Translations under genes and position numbers: made by a program
In this document: positions 1 to 7,428 of the stretch, one piece after another
Numbering within the stretch: position 1 is the stretch's first letter
Layout of the letters: the number at the start of each line of letters is the position of its first letter
Assembly (NCBI GenBank): GCA_023435335.1
Contig: JAEYRU010000154.1
Location: 1-9,714 of the forward strand
From: Pseudomonadota bacterium
GTDB lineage: Bacteria; Pseudomonadota; Alphaproteobacteria; Rhizobiales; Rhizobiaceae
Reading direction: 5' to 3'
DNA: 9,714 nt
The notes under the pieces: model-generated
Told to the model about the DNA's origin: nothing
The model's database searches: none
What the model saw: only the letters and a program-made list of their open reading frames with translations

Positions 1-216
1 CAGGCGAGGAAGCAGGACCCGAAGGTGTGGGGCGACCCGACCGTGCTGGCGATCGACAGGCTGCCGGAGGAGGACCGCGCGCGTTTCGCGGCGCTCGAAC
101 TAGGCATCGCCACGCTGCCGCCCGACCAGCTCGGCCCGGCGCTCGACGAGCCGCATCCCTCGTGGATGGAGCGGTTGGAGATGCAATGGAAGCGGCGTTA
201 CGGGGTGGCCAACTAG
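1..216 (+). CDS. ynjB: ABC transporter substrate-binding protein, YnjB family (C-terminal end only)
   Basis: This is the last 71 codons of a gene that enters the window already open in frame 1 and ends at TAG 214-216. The visible protein ends with the pattern WGDPTVL, then LGPALDEPHPSWMERLE and a basic RRYG tail. I recognise this as the end of YnjB-type periplasmic solute-binding proteins, where an EPHPSWM-type segment precedes the C-terminal helix. The call is reinforced by the YnjC-like permease and YnjD-like ATPase that follow on the same strand. The protein would deliver an unidentified solute to the permease in the periplasm; thiamine-like or other small substrates have been suggested for related importers, but the sequence does not show which. 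The signal peptide and ligand-binding core lie upstream of the window. The GTG at 25 is probably internal rather than the true start. Confidence 0.75.
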   Translation, partial: QARKQDPKVWGDPTVLAIDRLPEEDRARFAALELGIATLPPDQLGPALDEPHPSWMERLEMQWKRRYGVAN

Positions 217-320
217 ACGATACCGCACTGTGGCCGGCACGAAAACGCGACGGACGCCCGTTGCCCGGCACGTATGCCGGCGGCTCGCCTGGAAGCCCGG
301 GTGCCGCTACGATCGTCTAG
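213..320. repeat. 108-bp intergenic segment bounded by a 9-bp inverted repeat
   Basis: CTAGACGAT at 213-221 is perfectly inverted as ATCGTCTAG at 312-320, and the left arm overlaps the ynjB stop codon. Inside are a second nested pair (CGGCAC 235-240 with GTGCCG 301-306) and a central tight hairpin (CCGGCA 265-270, loop CGTA, TGCCGG 275-280). Together these could fold into one long branched RNA or DNA structure between ynjB and the next gene. It may be a processing or stability element in the operon mRNA, or a small palindromic intergenic repeat of the kind known in rhizobial genomes. No T-run follows the hairpin, so it is not a standard terminator. One 9-bp inverted pair could arise by chance; the nesting is what makes it notable. 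Confidence 0.35.
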
Positions 321-352
321 GACACCGGCGCACCAACTCCGGATACTGGCTC

Positions 353-1180
353 ATGGGAAAAGCCGATTACCGGTCGGACATCGAGGCAATATTGGCGCGA
401 CGCCGCGACAACGGCGCCGACTACTGGACGACGCCCGACAAGCGCCTGTTGAAGGGCACTCCGTTTTCCGCGCTCAATTGCGGGCATATGCTGGTGGAAC
501 TCGGCATGAAGCCCTCCGATCCGGTCCTGGAGGCGGTTGCCGGGCTCTTCCTCGACGCTTGGCGGGACGACGGGCGGTTCAGGCTGTCCCCACAGGGTGC
601 GATCTATCCCTGCCAGACCATCAGCGCCGCCAACCTGCTCTGCTATCTCGGTCATGCCGCGGACAAGCGGGTTCAAGAAACCTTCGAACACCTGCTGGAA
701 ACACAGCACACGGACGGCGGCTGGCGATGCAACAAGTTCAGCTTCGGGAGGGGTCCGGAAACCGGGTTTTCCAATCCGGGCCCGACGCTGACAGCGCTGG
801 ACGCGTTCCGCGCCGCCGGCCTGGCGAATGAAACGCCCGCCCTCGACCGGGCGGTGGACTTCCTGCTGGGGCATTGGACGACCCGCAAACCCCTCGGCCC
901 GTGTCACTACGGCATCGGCACCCTGTTCATGCAGGTCGAGTTTCCTTTCGGCGGCTACAACCTGTTCTACTTCCTTTACATTCTCTCCTTCTACGAGCGC
1001 GCGCGAAGCGACCGGCGCTTCGCTGAGGCGCTACGGCTACTGCAGTCGAAACTGCAGGGCGGCATGATCCTGGTCGAGCGGCACAGCCCACGGCTGGCCG
1101 GCCTATCCTTCTGCACGAAGGGGGCGGTCAGCGAACTCGCGACGCGGCGCTATCGCGACATACTGAGAAACGTAGCATGA
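353..1180 (+). CDS. Prenyltransferase/squalene-cyclase-like (alpha/alpha-toroid) protein
   Basis: The 275-residue protein has no signal peptide or clear membrane segment. Residues 118-124 form a QW motif (Q-x3-G-x-W), followed by C126 and a GRGPETGFSNPGPTLTALD block (residues 132-150). Further conserved-looking blocks are YPCQTISAANLLCYLG (85-100), GPCHYGIGTLFMQVEFPF (182-199) and YNLFYFLYILSFYE (202-215). This pattern fits bacterial proteins annotated as prenyltransferase/squalene oxidase repeat proteins, which fold as an alpha/alpha barrel like terpene cyclases and the protein prenyltransferase beta subunit. It is much shorter than true squalene-hopene cyclases (about 650 residues), and I see no cyclase DxDD motif, so the reaction is unknown. 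C87, C97, C126, C184 and H185 could bind metal, which is inference. I chose ATG 353; a GTG at 230 would add 41 basic, low-complexity residues unlike the rest. The gene lies between ynjB and ynjC, and its stop overlaps the ATG at 1177. Confidence 0.7.
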   Translation: MGKADYRSDIEAILARRRDNGADYWTTPDKRLLKGTPFSALNCGHMLVELGMKPSDPVLEAVAGLFLDAWRDDGRFRLSPQGAIYPCQTISAANLLCYLGHAADKRVQETFEHLLETQHTDGGWRCNKFSFGRGPETGFSNPGPTLTALDAFRAAGLANETPALDRAVDFLLGHWTTRKPLGPCHYGIGTLFMQVEFPFGGYNLFYFLYILSFYERARSDRRFAEALRLLQSKLQGGMILVERHSPRLAGLSFCTKGAVSELATRRYRDILRNVA

Positions 1181-1215
1181 GATCTCCATGGCTCCGGCAT
1201 GTGGCGTGGATATAG
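1177..1215 (+). other. Coupled upstream start with in-frame amber codon ahead of ynjC (leader peptide or nonsense-shortened N-terminus)
   Basis: ATG 1177-1179 overlaps the TGA of the preceding gene in the classic ATGA arrangement and opens a 12-codon frame reading MRSPWLRHVAWI before TAG 1213-1215. One codon later (CCG) comes ATG 1219, the apparent permease start, in the same reading frame. A GAGA at 1164-1167 gives the upstream ATG a plausible ribosome site, whereas ATG 1219 has no clear Shine-Dalgarno sequence. Two readings are possible. The original permease began at 1177 and a point change (for example TGG to TAG) moved initiation to 1219, or the 12-codon frame is a short leader that feeds ribosomes to the permease start by reinitiation. 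A sequencing error at 1213-1215 is also possible. Confidence 0.5.
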
Positions 1216-1218
1216 CCG

Positions 1219-2895
1219 ATGCTATCCCGCCTCGGGCCGCCGCTAATCATGCTCCTGCTCGCCGGACCCGTGCTGGCGGGATTGTTCGGCACGCTGTGGC
1301 CGGCATTCGGCTACCTGCCCGCGCTGGGCGGCGAGCGGGTCTCGCTCGAGCCCTTCCGCATGCTCTTCTCGCAGCCAGGCATCTGGCAGTCGGCGGCGCT
1401 GAGCCTGCTCACCGGGCTGGTGTCCGCGTCATTGTCGCTCGGCATCGTCATGCTGTTTGTCTCGGCCTGGGCGGGTACCCGCGCTTTCGCCCGGATCCAG
1501 CACCTCGTCTCGCCGCTGCTGTCGGTGCCGCACGCTGCCGCTGCCTTCGGAATTGCCTTCCTCATCGCCCCGTCGGGCATGCTGGCGCGGCTCGTGTCTC
1601 CCTGGCTCTCCGGCTGGGAGCGACCGCCCGACCTGCTGATCGTGAATGATCCCATGGGCCTTTCGCTGATCGCCGGGCTGGTGGTGAAGGAGGTACCCTT
1701 CCTTCTGCTCATCACGCTCGCCGCGCTGCCGCAGACACCGGTCCAGCAGACCCGTCTGCTGACGGCTTCGCTCGGATACGGGCGCATCGCCGGTTTCCTC
1801 TATGGTTCCTGGCCTTCGATCTACAGGCAGATCCGCCTCGCGGTGTTCGCCGTGATCGCCTTTGCCACGTCGGTGGTCGACGTGGCCGCCATTCTCGGTC
1901 CGACACGACCGGAGACGCTGGCATTGCGTCTCGTCGGATGGATGAACGACCCTGACATCTCGCTGCGTTTCCTCGCCTCGGCCGGCGCGGTTCTCCAGCT
2001 CGGTGTGACCGCCTCGGCGATCATCATCTGGATCGGCTTGGAGGGAGCGGCGTCGCGCACGCGACGCTCGGCTGCGGCCGCCGGCATGCGCTTCCTGCGC
2101 GATCGCTGGCTCGCGCGCCTGGCCATGATCGTCATGACCGCTTCCGCGATGGCCGTGTTCGCCGGGCTCGTCACGCTGTGCCTTTGGTCGGTGGCGGGAT
2201 TCTGGCCCTTTCCGGACACGCTGCCCCAAAGCTTCACGCTGGCGAGCTGGACGACTGCCTTGCCGCGCATCGCCGCACCGCTTGGCACGACGCTGGCGGT
2301 CGCTGCCCTCTCTACCTTCTTCGCCACGTTGCTCGCGGTGCTTTGCCTCGTCAGGGAGGACCGGATCGGGCGCAGAGCGTCACTGGCGCTCGCGTTCATC
2401 TATCTGCCCCTGATCGTGCCCCAGGTGGCCTTCCTGTTCGGGATCCAGTTCATCTTCCTGCTTTCCGGCGCGATGGCGAGCCTTGCGGCGCTGGTCTTCG
2501 TACACCTGGTCTTCGTGCTGCCCTACGTCTTCCTGTCGTTGTCGGATCCCTGGCGCGCCTTCGACCGCCGCTATGAAGCCGTGGCGTACGGGTTGGGCAA
2601 GGGGCGCGTGGAAACCCTATGGCGCGTGCGGCTACCGATGCTCATGCGCGCCCTTCTGACGGCTGCGGCAGTCGGCTTCGCCGTTTCGATCGGCCTCTAT
2701 CTTCCGACGATCCTAATCGGCGCCGGGCGGCTGTCCACGGTGACGACGGAGGCGGTGGCGCTTGCTTCGGGCGGCAGCCGCCGCGTCATCGGGATCTATG
2801 CCTTCCTGCAGATGGTGCTTCCGCTCGCCGGCTTCGCCGTTGCAACTCTCGTCCCGGCGCTGCTATTGCGGCGCTTCCGGGCAATGCGGGCATGA
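1219..2895 (+). CDS. ynjC: ABC transporter permease, two fused permease domains (YnjC family)
   Basis: This 558-residue inner-membrane protein has about twelve hydrophobic segments in two halves joined by a basic linker (residues 278-300). Each half carries a permease cytoplasmic loop that docks on the ATPase. The second matches the EAA motif well (EAVAYGLGKGR at 453-463 with RLP at 471-473). The first is a degenerate version (TASLGYGRIAG, 182-192, followed by WPSIY). The FGYLPALGG segment at 30-38 is typical of YnjC. E. coli YnjC, as I recall it, is about 510 residues, so this copy is complete and slightly long. Two fused domains would let a single polypeptide form the channel with an ATPase dimer. 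ATG 1219 is the first start after the in-frame TAG at 1213. The 3' end overlaps the ATPase gene by four bases (ATGA at 2892-2895), implying coupled translation. Confidence 0.85.
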   Translation: MLSRLGPPLIMLLLAGPVLAGLFGTLWPAFGYLPALGGERVSLEPFRMLFSQPGIWQSAALSLLTGLVSASLSLGIVMLFVSAWAGTRAFARIQHLVSPLLSVPHAAAAFGIAFLIAPSGMLARLVSPWLSGWERPPDLLIVNDPMGLSLIAGLVVKEVPFLLLITLAALPQTPVQQTRLLTASLGYGRIAGFLYGSWPSIYRQIRLAVFAVIAFATSVVDVAAILGPTRPETLALRLVGWMNDPDISLRFLASAGAVLQLGVTASAIIIWIGLEGAASRTRRSAAAAGMRFLRDRWLARLAMIVMTASAMAVFAGLVTLCLWSVAGFWPFPDTLPQSFTLASWTTALPRIAAPLGTTLAVAALSTFFATLLAVLCLVREDRIGRRASLALAFIYLPLIVPQVAFLFGIQFIFLLSGAMASLAALVFVHLVFVLPYVFLSLSDPWRAFDRRYEAVAYGLGKGRVETLWRVRLPMLMRALLTAAAVGFAVSIGLYLPTILIGAGRLSTVTTEAVALASGGSRRVIGIYAFLQMVLPLAGFAVATLVPALLLRRFRAMRA

Positions 2896-3548
2896 ACCTG
2901 AAGGTGGACAGCGAAACCGGCCTCTTTCTCGACGGCGTCACGATCCGGCTGGGCGGTCAAACGCTGCTCGCGCTCACGCATCACGTGCGGCCGGGCGAGG
3001 TGCTGACGGTGATGGGACCGTCGGGCTCTGGAAAATCCACCCTTCTCGCCTACGTAGGCGGCTTCCTGGACCCGGCGTTCGCCGCCGAAGGGCGCGTCCT
3101 GGTCGACGGCGTGGATGTCACGCGCCTGCCCGCTGAGGAGCGCCACGCGGGCATCCTTTTCCAGGATCCCCTTCTTTTCCCGCACATGAGCGTCGCCGGC
3201 AACCTCGCCTTCGCCGTTCCGCGCCAGGTCAGGGGGCGCGAGGCACGCGAACGTCTGGTGCGCGAGGCGCTGGAGGGGATCGACCTTGCCGGGCGGGGCG
3301 AGCAGGATCCCGACACGCTTTCGGGCGGACAGAAGGCCCGTGTGGCGCTGGCGCGGGTGCTGTTGTCGCGACCGCGCGCCTTGTTGCTCGACGAGCCTTT
3401 CTCGAAACTCGACGCGCAACTGCGCCAGCAAATGCGCGAACTCGTGTTCGCCAAGGCACGCGACGGCGGCCTGCCGGTGCTGCTGGTGACCCATGACGAG
3501 GCCGACGCGGCGGCGGCCGGTGGACCGGTCGTCAGGATCGGCGACTGA
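2892..3548 (+). CDS. ynjD: ABC transporter ATP-binding protein (YnjD family)
   Basis: This 218-residue cytoplasmic ATPase would energise the YnjC permease. All ABC motifs are present in order: Walker A GPSGSGKST (42-50), Q-loop FQDPLLFP (90-97), signature LSGGQKARVALAR (143-155), Walker B ALLLDEPF (163-170), D-loop SKLD (171-174) and H-loop THD (H201). The chain ends soon after the H-loop, so there is no regulatory C-terminal domain. This short form is typical of YnjD/ThiQ-like subunits. ATG 2892 was chosen because it overlaps the permease stop and leaves a normal N-terminus; the frame is open further upstream, but there it only shadows ynjC. The last base of its TGA is the first base of the hrpB start codon, so translation of transporter and helicase appears coupled. 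Confidence 0.9.
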   Translation: MNLKVDSETGLFLDGVTIRLGGQTLLALTHHVRPGEVLTVMGPSGSGKSTLLAYVGGFLDPAFAAEGRVLVDGVDVTRLPAEERHAGILFQDPLLFPHMSVAGNLAFAVPRQVRGREARERLVREALEGIDLAGRGEQDPDTLSGGQKARVALARVLLSRPRALLLDEPFSKLDAQLRQQMRELVFAKARDGGLPVLLVTHDEADAAAAGGPVVRIGD

Positions 3549-6013
3549 TGCTGCCGCTCCCCGAACTGCCGGTCAGCGCCGTACTGGCGCCCCTCGCAGA
3601 GGCGCTCGACGCCACCGGCAAGGCGGTGCTGGTGGCGCCCCCCGGGGCCGGCAAGACCACGCTGGTTCCGCTCCATCTGCTCGGCGCGGCCTGGCGCGGC
3701 GACGGCCGGATATTGCTTCTCGAACCGCGCCGCCTTGCCGCCCGGGCGGCCGCCCGGCGCATGTCGGCCCTGATCGGCGAGGAACCCGGCGGCACGGTCG
3801 GCTATGCCATGCGCATGGAGAACCGTGTCTCCGCCAGGACCCGGATCCTGGTGGTGACGGAGGGCGTGCTCTCCCGCATGATCCTCGACGATCCGGAGTT
3901 GCCCGGCGTGGCGGCGGTTCTGTTCGACGAATTTCACGAGCGCTCGCTCGACGGCGACTTCGGTCTCGCGCTGGCGCTGGACGTCCAGGCCGCGCTGAGG
4001 CCGGACCTCCGGCTACTCGTCATGTCGGCCACGATCGACGGCGCGAAGGTTGCGGGGCTGCTCGGCGACGCGCCGGTGGTGGAGAGCGCAGGCCGCAGCT
4101 TTCCGGTCGATATCCGGTACGAGGAACGCCCGGCGGACATGCGCGTGGAGGAGGCGGTCGCCCGGGCGGTACGGCGTGCACTTGCGACCGAGGAGGGCAG
4201 CGTTCTCGCCTTCCTGCCCGGCCAGCGTGAAATCGAGCGGACGGCCGAACTGCTGGAGCACGCCCCTGCCGACACTGACATAGTCCCGCTCTACGGCAAT
4301 CTCGACGGCAGGGCGCAGGACGCCGCGATACGCCCGGCGCCCGCGGGTCGGCGCAAGGTGGTGCTCGCCACGGCGATCGCGGAGACCTCCATCACCATCG
4401 ACGGCGTGCGGGTGGTGGTTGATTCCGGCTTTTCGCGGCTGCCTAAATACGAGCCGGCGACCGGCCTGACGCGGCTAGAAACCGTGCGCGTAAGCAGGGC
4501 TTCCGCAGACCAGCGTGCCGGCCGCGCGGGTCGCACCGGCCCGGGCGTGGCCATCCGATTGTGGCGGACGGAGCAGACCGCGTCGCTACCCGCATTCAAT
4601 CCGCCCGAGATACTCGAAGCCGACCTTTCCGGCCTGATGCTCGACTGCGCGGCGTTCGGCGTCGCCGACCCGGCCACGCTCGCCTTTCTCGATCCGCCGC
4701 CGGCGCCGGCGCTTGCCGAGGCGAAGGCGCTGCTTACGGAGCTCGGCGCGATCGATGCCGACGGGCGGCTGACGGAAACAGGCAGCGCCATGCGCCGCCT
4801 CTCGCTGCCGGTGCGCCTCGCCCACATGGTGGCGGAAGCGGCGAAGACCGGCGAGGCGGAGGCCGCCGCCCGTCTCGCAGTCATGCTGACCGAGAGAGGG
4901 CTCGGCGGGACAGGAATCGATCTCGACGTCCGGCTGGCACGCTTCATGTCCGAACGTACGCCGCGCGCGGAGGCGGCCAGGGGACTGGCAAGGCGGCTGG
5001 CGGAGGCGGCACGGAATGCGCCGCGTCCCGCAATGGACGGGGAAAGGCGAGCCATTGGGGGTCGCCTGCTGCTGTATGCCTGGCCTGATCGCGTGGCCAA
5101 GCAGCGCGGCGGATACGGCCGCTACGTTCTGGCGAACGGACGGGGCGCGATGCTGGAACCCACGCAGGCGCTGGCCCGTGAACCCCTGCTGGTCGTCGCG
5201 GACCTGCAGGGCAGGGCGCAGAACGCCCGCATCGCGGCCGCCGCCGCCATCGGCGAAGAGGATGTCCGCGCCGTCCTCGCCGACCGCATCGCGCGGCGCA
5301 CCGAAACCGCCTTCGACGCCGACAAGCGCGCGGCGCGGGTGCGCGAAACCGAGCGGCTGGGCGCGATCGTGCTGTCGGAACGTATGCTGCCCGCCCCGCG
5401 GGGCGACGAGGCCAACCGCGCCATCATGGATGCGGCGCGCGTACACGGCTTGTCGATCCTGCCTTGGAGCAACGCCGCCATCGCGCTCCGGCACCGACTG
5501 CAATGGCTGCGGCAGGGCCTCGGCGATCCCTGGCCGGATGTCTCCGATGCGGCGCTCACGACCTTGTTGGAGGACTGGTTGCTGCCGTTTCTGCCAGGCG
5601 AGCCGTCGCTTGATCGGATCGATCCGGCGGTCGTCCATGACGGTCTGAAATCGCTCGTGCCCTACGACTTTCAGCGGCGCATCGACGAACTCGCGCCCAC
5701 TCATTTCCGCGCGCCGTCGGGCAGCAATGTGCCGATCGACTACGAAGGCGAGCAGCCCGTGCTTTCGATCCGCGTGCAGGAGTTGTTCGGGCTCAGCGAC
5801 CACCCTGCCATCGCCAGCGGCACGGTCCCGCTGACGCTGGAACTGCTCTCGCCCGCTCGCCGGCCGATCCAGACGACACGCGACCTGCCCGGCTTCTGGC
5901 GCGGCTCATGGGCCGAGGTGCGCGCCGAGATGCGCGGGCGGTATCCCAAACACGTATGGCCGGAGAACCCCGTGGAGGCGCAAGCGACGGCGCGCGCGAA
6001 ACCGCGCCGCTAG
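3548..6013 (+). CDS. hrpB: ATP-dependent RNA helicase HrpB (DEAH/RHA family)
   Basis: This full-length 821-residue superfamily 2 helicase is close to the usual HrpB size. Visible motifs are Walker A PPGAGKT (31-37), motif Ia around EPRRLAARAAARRM (59-72), motif II as DEFH (127-130, the variant expected in HrpB rather than DEAH), SAT motif III (160-162), ATAIAETSITIDGV (274-287) and motif VI QRAGRAGR (322-329). The rest is the helicase-associated region and the HrpB-specific C-terminal domain, ending in a basic tail. In E. coli, HrpB is a non-essential putative RNA helicase of poorly defined role. The AGGA at 3534-3537, ten bases before ATG 3548, is a usable ribosome site inside ynjD. The one-base overlap (TGATG) argues for termination-reinitiation. 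Cytoplasmic; no truncation or missing catalytic motif seen. Confidence 0.95.
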   Translation: MLPLPELPVSAVLAPLAEALDATGKAVLVAPPGAGKTTLVPLHLLGAAWRGDGRILLLEPRRLAARAAARRMSALIGEEPGGTVGYAMRMENRVSARTRILVVTEGVLSRMILDDPELPGVAAVLFDEFHERSLDGDFGLALALDVQAALRPDLRLLVMSATIDGAKVAGLLGDAPVVESAGRSFPVDIRYEERPADMRVEEAVARAVRRALATEEGSVLAFLPGQREIERTAELLEHAPADTDIVPLYGNLDGRAQDAAIRPAPAGRRKVVLATAIAETSITIDGVRVVVDSGFSRLPKYEPATGLTRLETVRVSRASADQRAGRAGRTGPGVAIRLWRTEQTASLPAFNPPEILEADLSGLMLDCAAFGVADPATLAFLDPPPAPALAEAKALLTELGAIDADGRLTETGSAMRRLSLPVRLAHMVAEAAKTGEAEAAARLAVMLTERGLGGTGIDLDVRLARFMSERTPRAEAARGLARRLAEAARNAPRPAMDGERRAIGGRLLLYAWPDRVAKQRGGYGRYVLANGRGAMLEPTQALAREPLLVVADLQGRAQNARIAAAAAIGEEDVRAVLADRIARRTETAFDADKRAARVRETERLGAIVLSERMLPAPRGDEANRAIMDAARVHGLSILPWSNAAIALRHRLQWLRQGLGDPWPDVSDAALTTLLEDWLLPFLPGEPSLDRIDPAVVHDGLKSLVPYDFQRRIDELAPTHFRAPSGSNVPIDYEGEQPVLSIRVQELFGLSDHPAIASGTVPLTLELLSPARRPIQTTRDLPGFWRGSWAEVRAEMRGRYPKHVWPENPVEAQATARAKPRR

Positions 6014-6059
6014 CCAGATTGCGCTTGGCGCGGCCGGCAGCGCGGCGCATAACGGCGCA

Positions 6060-7397
6060 ATGGCGCTCGACTACAGCATCCGCGAACCGGCTCGGTTTCA
6101 CCGACTGAGGCTCAACACTCTCGTCAAGCTGCGCTGGCTCGCCATCGTCGGCCAGAGCGCCGCCGTGATCGTGGTGGCTTACTGGTTGCAGTTTCCGCTG
6201 CCGGTGGGCCTGTGTTTCGCGCTGATCGCGGCGTCGGCCTGGCTCAACCTGTATTTTGCGTTCCGCTATCCCGCGACATACCTGCTCGAGCCGCCCGCGG
6301 CCTTGGGCATCCTAGCCGTGGACGCGTTGCAACTGGCCGGCCTGCTCTACATGACGGGCGGCCTGACCAACCCGTTCGCGTTGCTGATGACCGTGCCGGT
6401 GGTGATCTCGGCCACCTCGTTGCCGTTCAGGCTGACCGCCATGCTCGGGGCGCTCGTCGTCGGCGCGACAACGCTGCTCGCCTTCTTCCACTTGCCCCTG
6501 CCGTGGTTCCCCGGCACAGAGATCGCCATGCCCTTCATCTATGTGGCGGGCGTCTGGATGGCGGTGGTTTCGTCGATCGCCTTCACCGGCGTCTACGCCT
6601 ACCGCGTGGCGGCGGAGGCGCGCCTGCTGGCAAACGCCCTGTCGGCGACGGAACTGGTGCTGCAGCGCGAGCAGCACCTGTCGGCGCTGGACGGGCTGGC
6701 GGCGGCGGCCGCGCACGAACTGGGGACGCCGCTAGCCACGATTGCGCTGGTCGCCAAAGAGATGGAGCGGTCCCTGGGCGACGACCCGCGCTTCGGCGAA
6801 GACGTGACGCTCTTGCGGACCCAGAGCGAGCGCTGCCGGGAAATCCTGAAACGGCTGACAAATCTCTCCTCGGAGGGAGAGGCGCACATGGCGCATCTGA
6901 CATTCACCTCGCTGATCGAGGACGTGATCGCGCCGCACCGGGAATTCGGAATAGAGATCAGGCTGGAGCCGGGCCGCTGCGAAGGGCCGGAGCCAGTTAC
7001 GCGGCGCAACCCCGGTGTAATCTACGGACTCGGCAACCTGGTGGAGAACGCGGTCGATTTCGCGCGCGAGCAGGTAACCATCGAGTGGATGTGGGACGAA
7101 GAGCGCGTCGGCTTCGCGGTGATCGACGACGGTCCGGGGTTCCCTGCAGAGATCATCGACCGCATCGGAGAACCCTACATGACCAGCCGGGGCGGCGCCG
7201 ACGCCGGCGGCGGGGGACTCGGCCTGGGCGTGTTCATTGCCAAGACGCTGCTCGAGCGCTCGGGCGCTACGATAGCCTTCTCTAACGCCGGCGCTCCCGG
7301 CCAAGGTGCTCTGGCGAGGGTTGAATGGCCGCGCGGCGCCTTCGAGTCGGCTCCCACACCCGGTGCGCTTGCTGGACTTGTGGACGAATTCGGCTAA
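6060..7397 (+). CDS. actS: Redox-sensing histidine kinase ActS/RegB/PrrB
   Basis: This 445-residue inner-membrane sensor kinase has about six hydrophobic segments in residues 24-185. It carries the family heptad GGLTNPF (100-106), the site of quinone interaction in RegB. The H-box is HELGTPL with phospho-acceptor H219, and C259 in QSERCREIL matches the redox-active cysteine (Cys265 in Rhodobacter RegB). The ATP-binding part has N-box NLVENAVDFA (326-335), G1 DDGPGFP (356-362) and G2 GGGGLGLGVF (383-392). It should phosphorylate the regulator encoded just downstream and respond to ubiquinone and redox state. In rhizobia, ActSR is linked to acid tolerance, CO2 fixation and microaerobic or nitrogen metabolism. 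ATG 6060 gives the expected short cytoplasmic N-terminus; its ribosome site is weak. The 46-bp spacing from hrpB suggests cotranscription. Confidence 0.93.
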   Translation: MALDYSIREPARFHRLRLNTLVKLRWLAIVGQSAAVIVVAYWLQFPLPVGLCFALIAASAWLNLYFAFRYPATYLLEPPAALGILAVDALQLAGLLYMTGGLTNPFALLMTVPVVISATSLPFRLTAMLGALVVGATTLLAFFHLPLPWFPGTEIAMPFIYVAGVWMAVVSSIAFTGVYAYRVAAEARLLANALSATELVLQREQHLSALDGLAAAAAHELGTPLATIALVAKEMERSLGDDPRFGEDVTLLRTQSERCREILKRLTNLSSEGEAHMAHLTFTSLIEDVIAPHREFGIEIRLEPGRCEGPEPVTRRNPGVIYGLGNLVENAVDFAREQVTIEWMWDEERVGFAVIDDGPGFPAEIIDRIGEPYMTSRGGADAGGGGLGLGVFIAKTLLERSGATIAFSNAGAPGQGALARVEWPRGAFESAPTPGALAGLVDEFG

Positions 7398-7416
7398 ACA
7401 GGGCGGGACACATAAC

Positions 7417-7420
7417 GAGG
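7417..7420 (+). promoter_or_regulatory. Shine-Dalgarno site deciding the actR start
   Basis: GAGG lies eight bases before ATG 7429. This supports 7429 as the actR start over the frame's upstream extension into actS, which would add 41 residues unlike any response-regulator N-terminus. Confidence 0.6.
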
Positions 7421-7428
7421 ACGACAGG

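Noticed and set aside
230..352. N-terminal extension of the toroid gene from GTG 230
   Set aside because: The added 41 residues are arginine-rich and unlike the rest of the protein, and the stretch contains the intergenic hairpins; ATG 353 fits better.
4586..5803. Long 405-codon open frame opposite hrpB
   Set aside because: It is a shadow of hrpB caused by high GC: no motif, no ribosome site, and fully antisense to an intact helicase.
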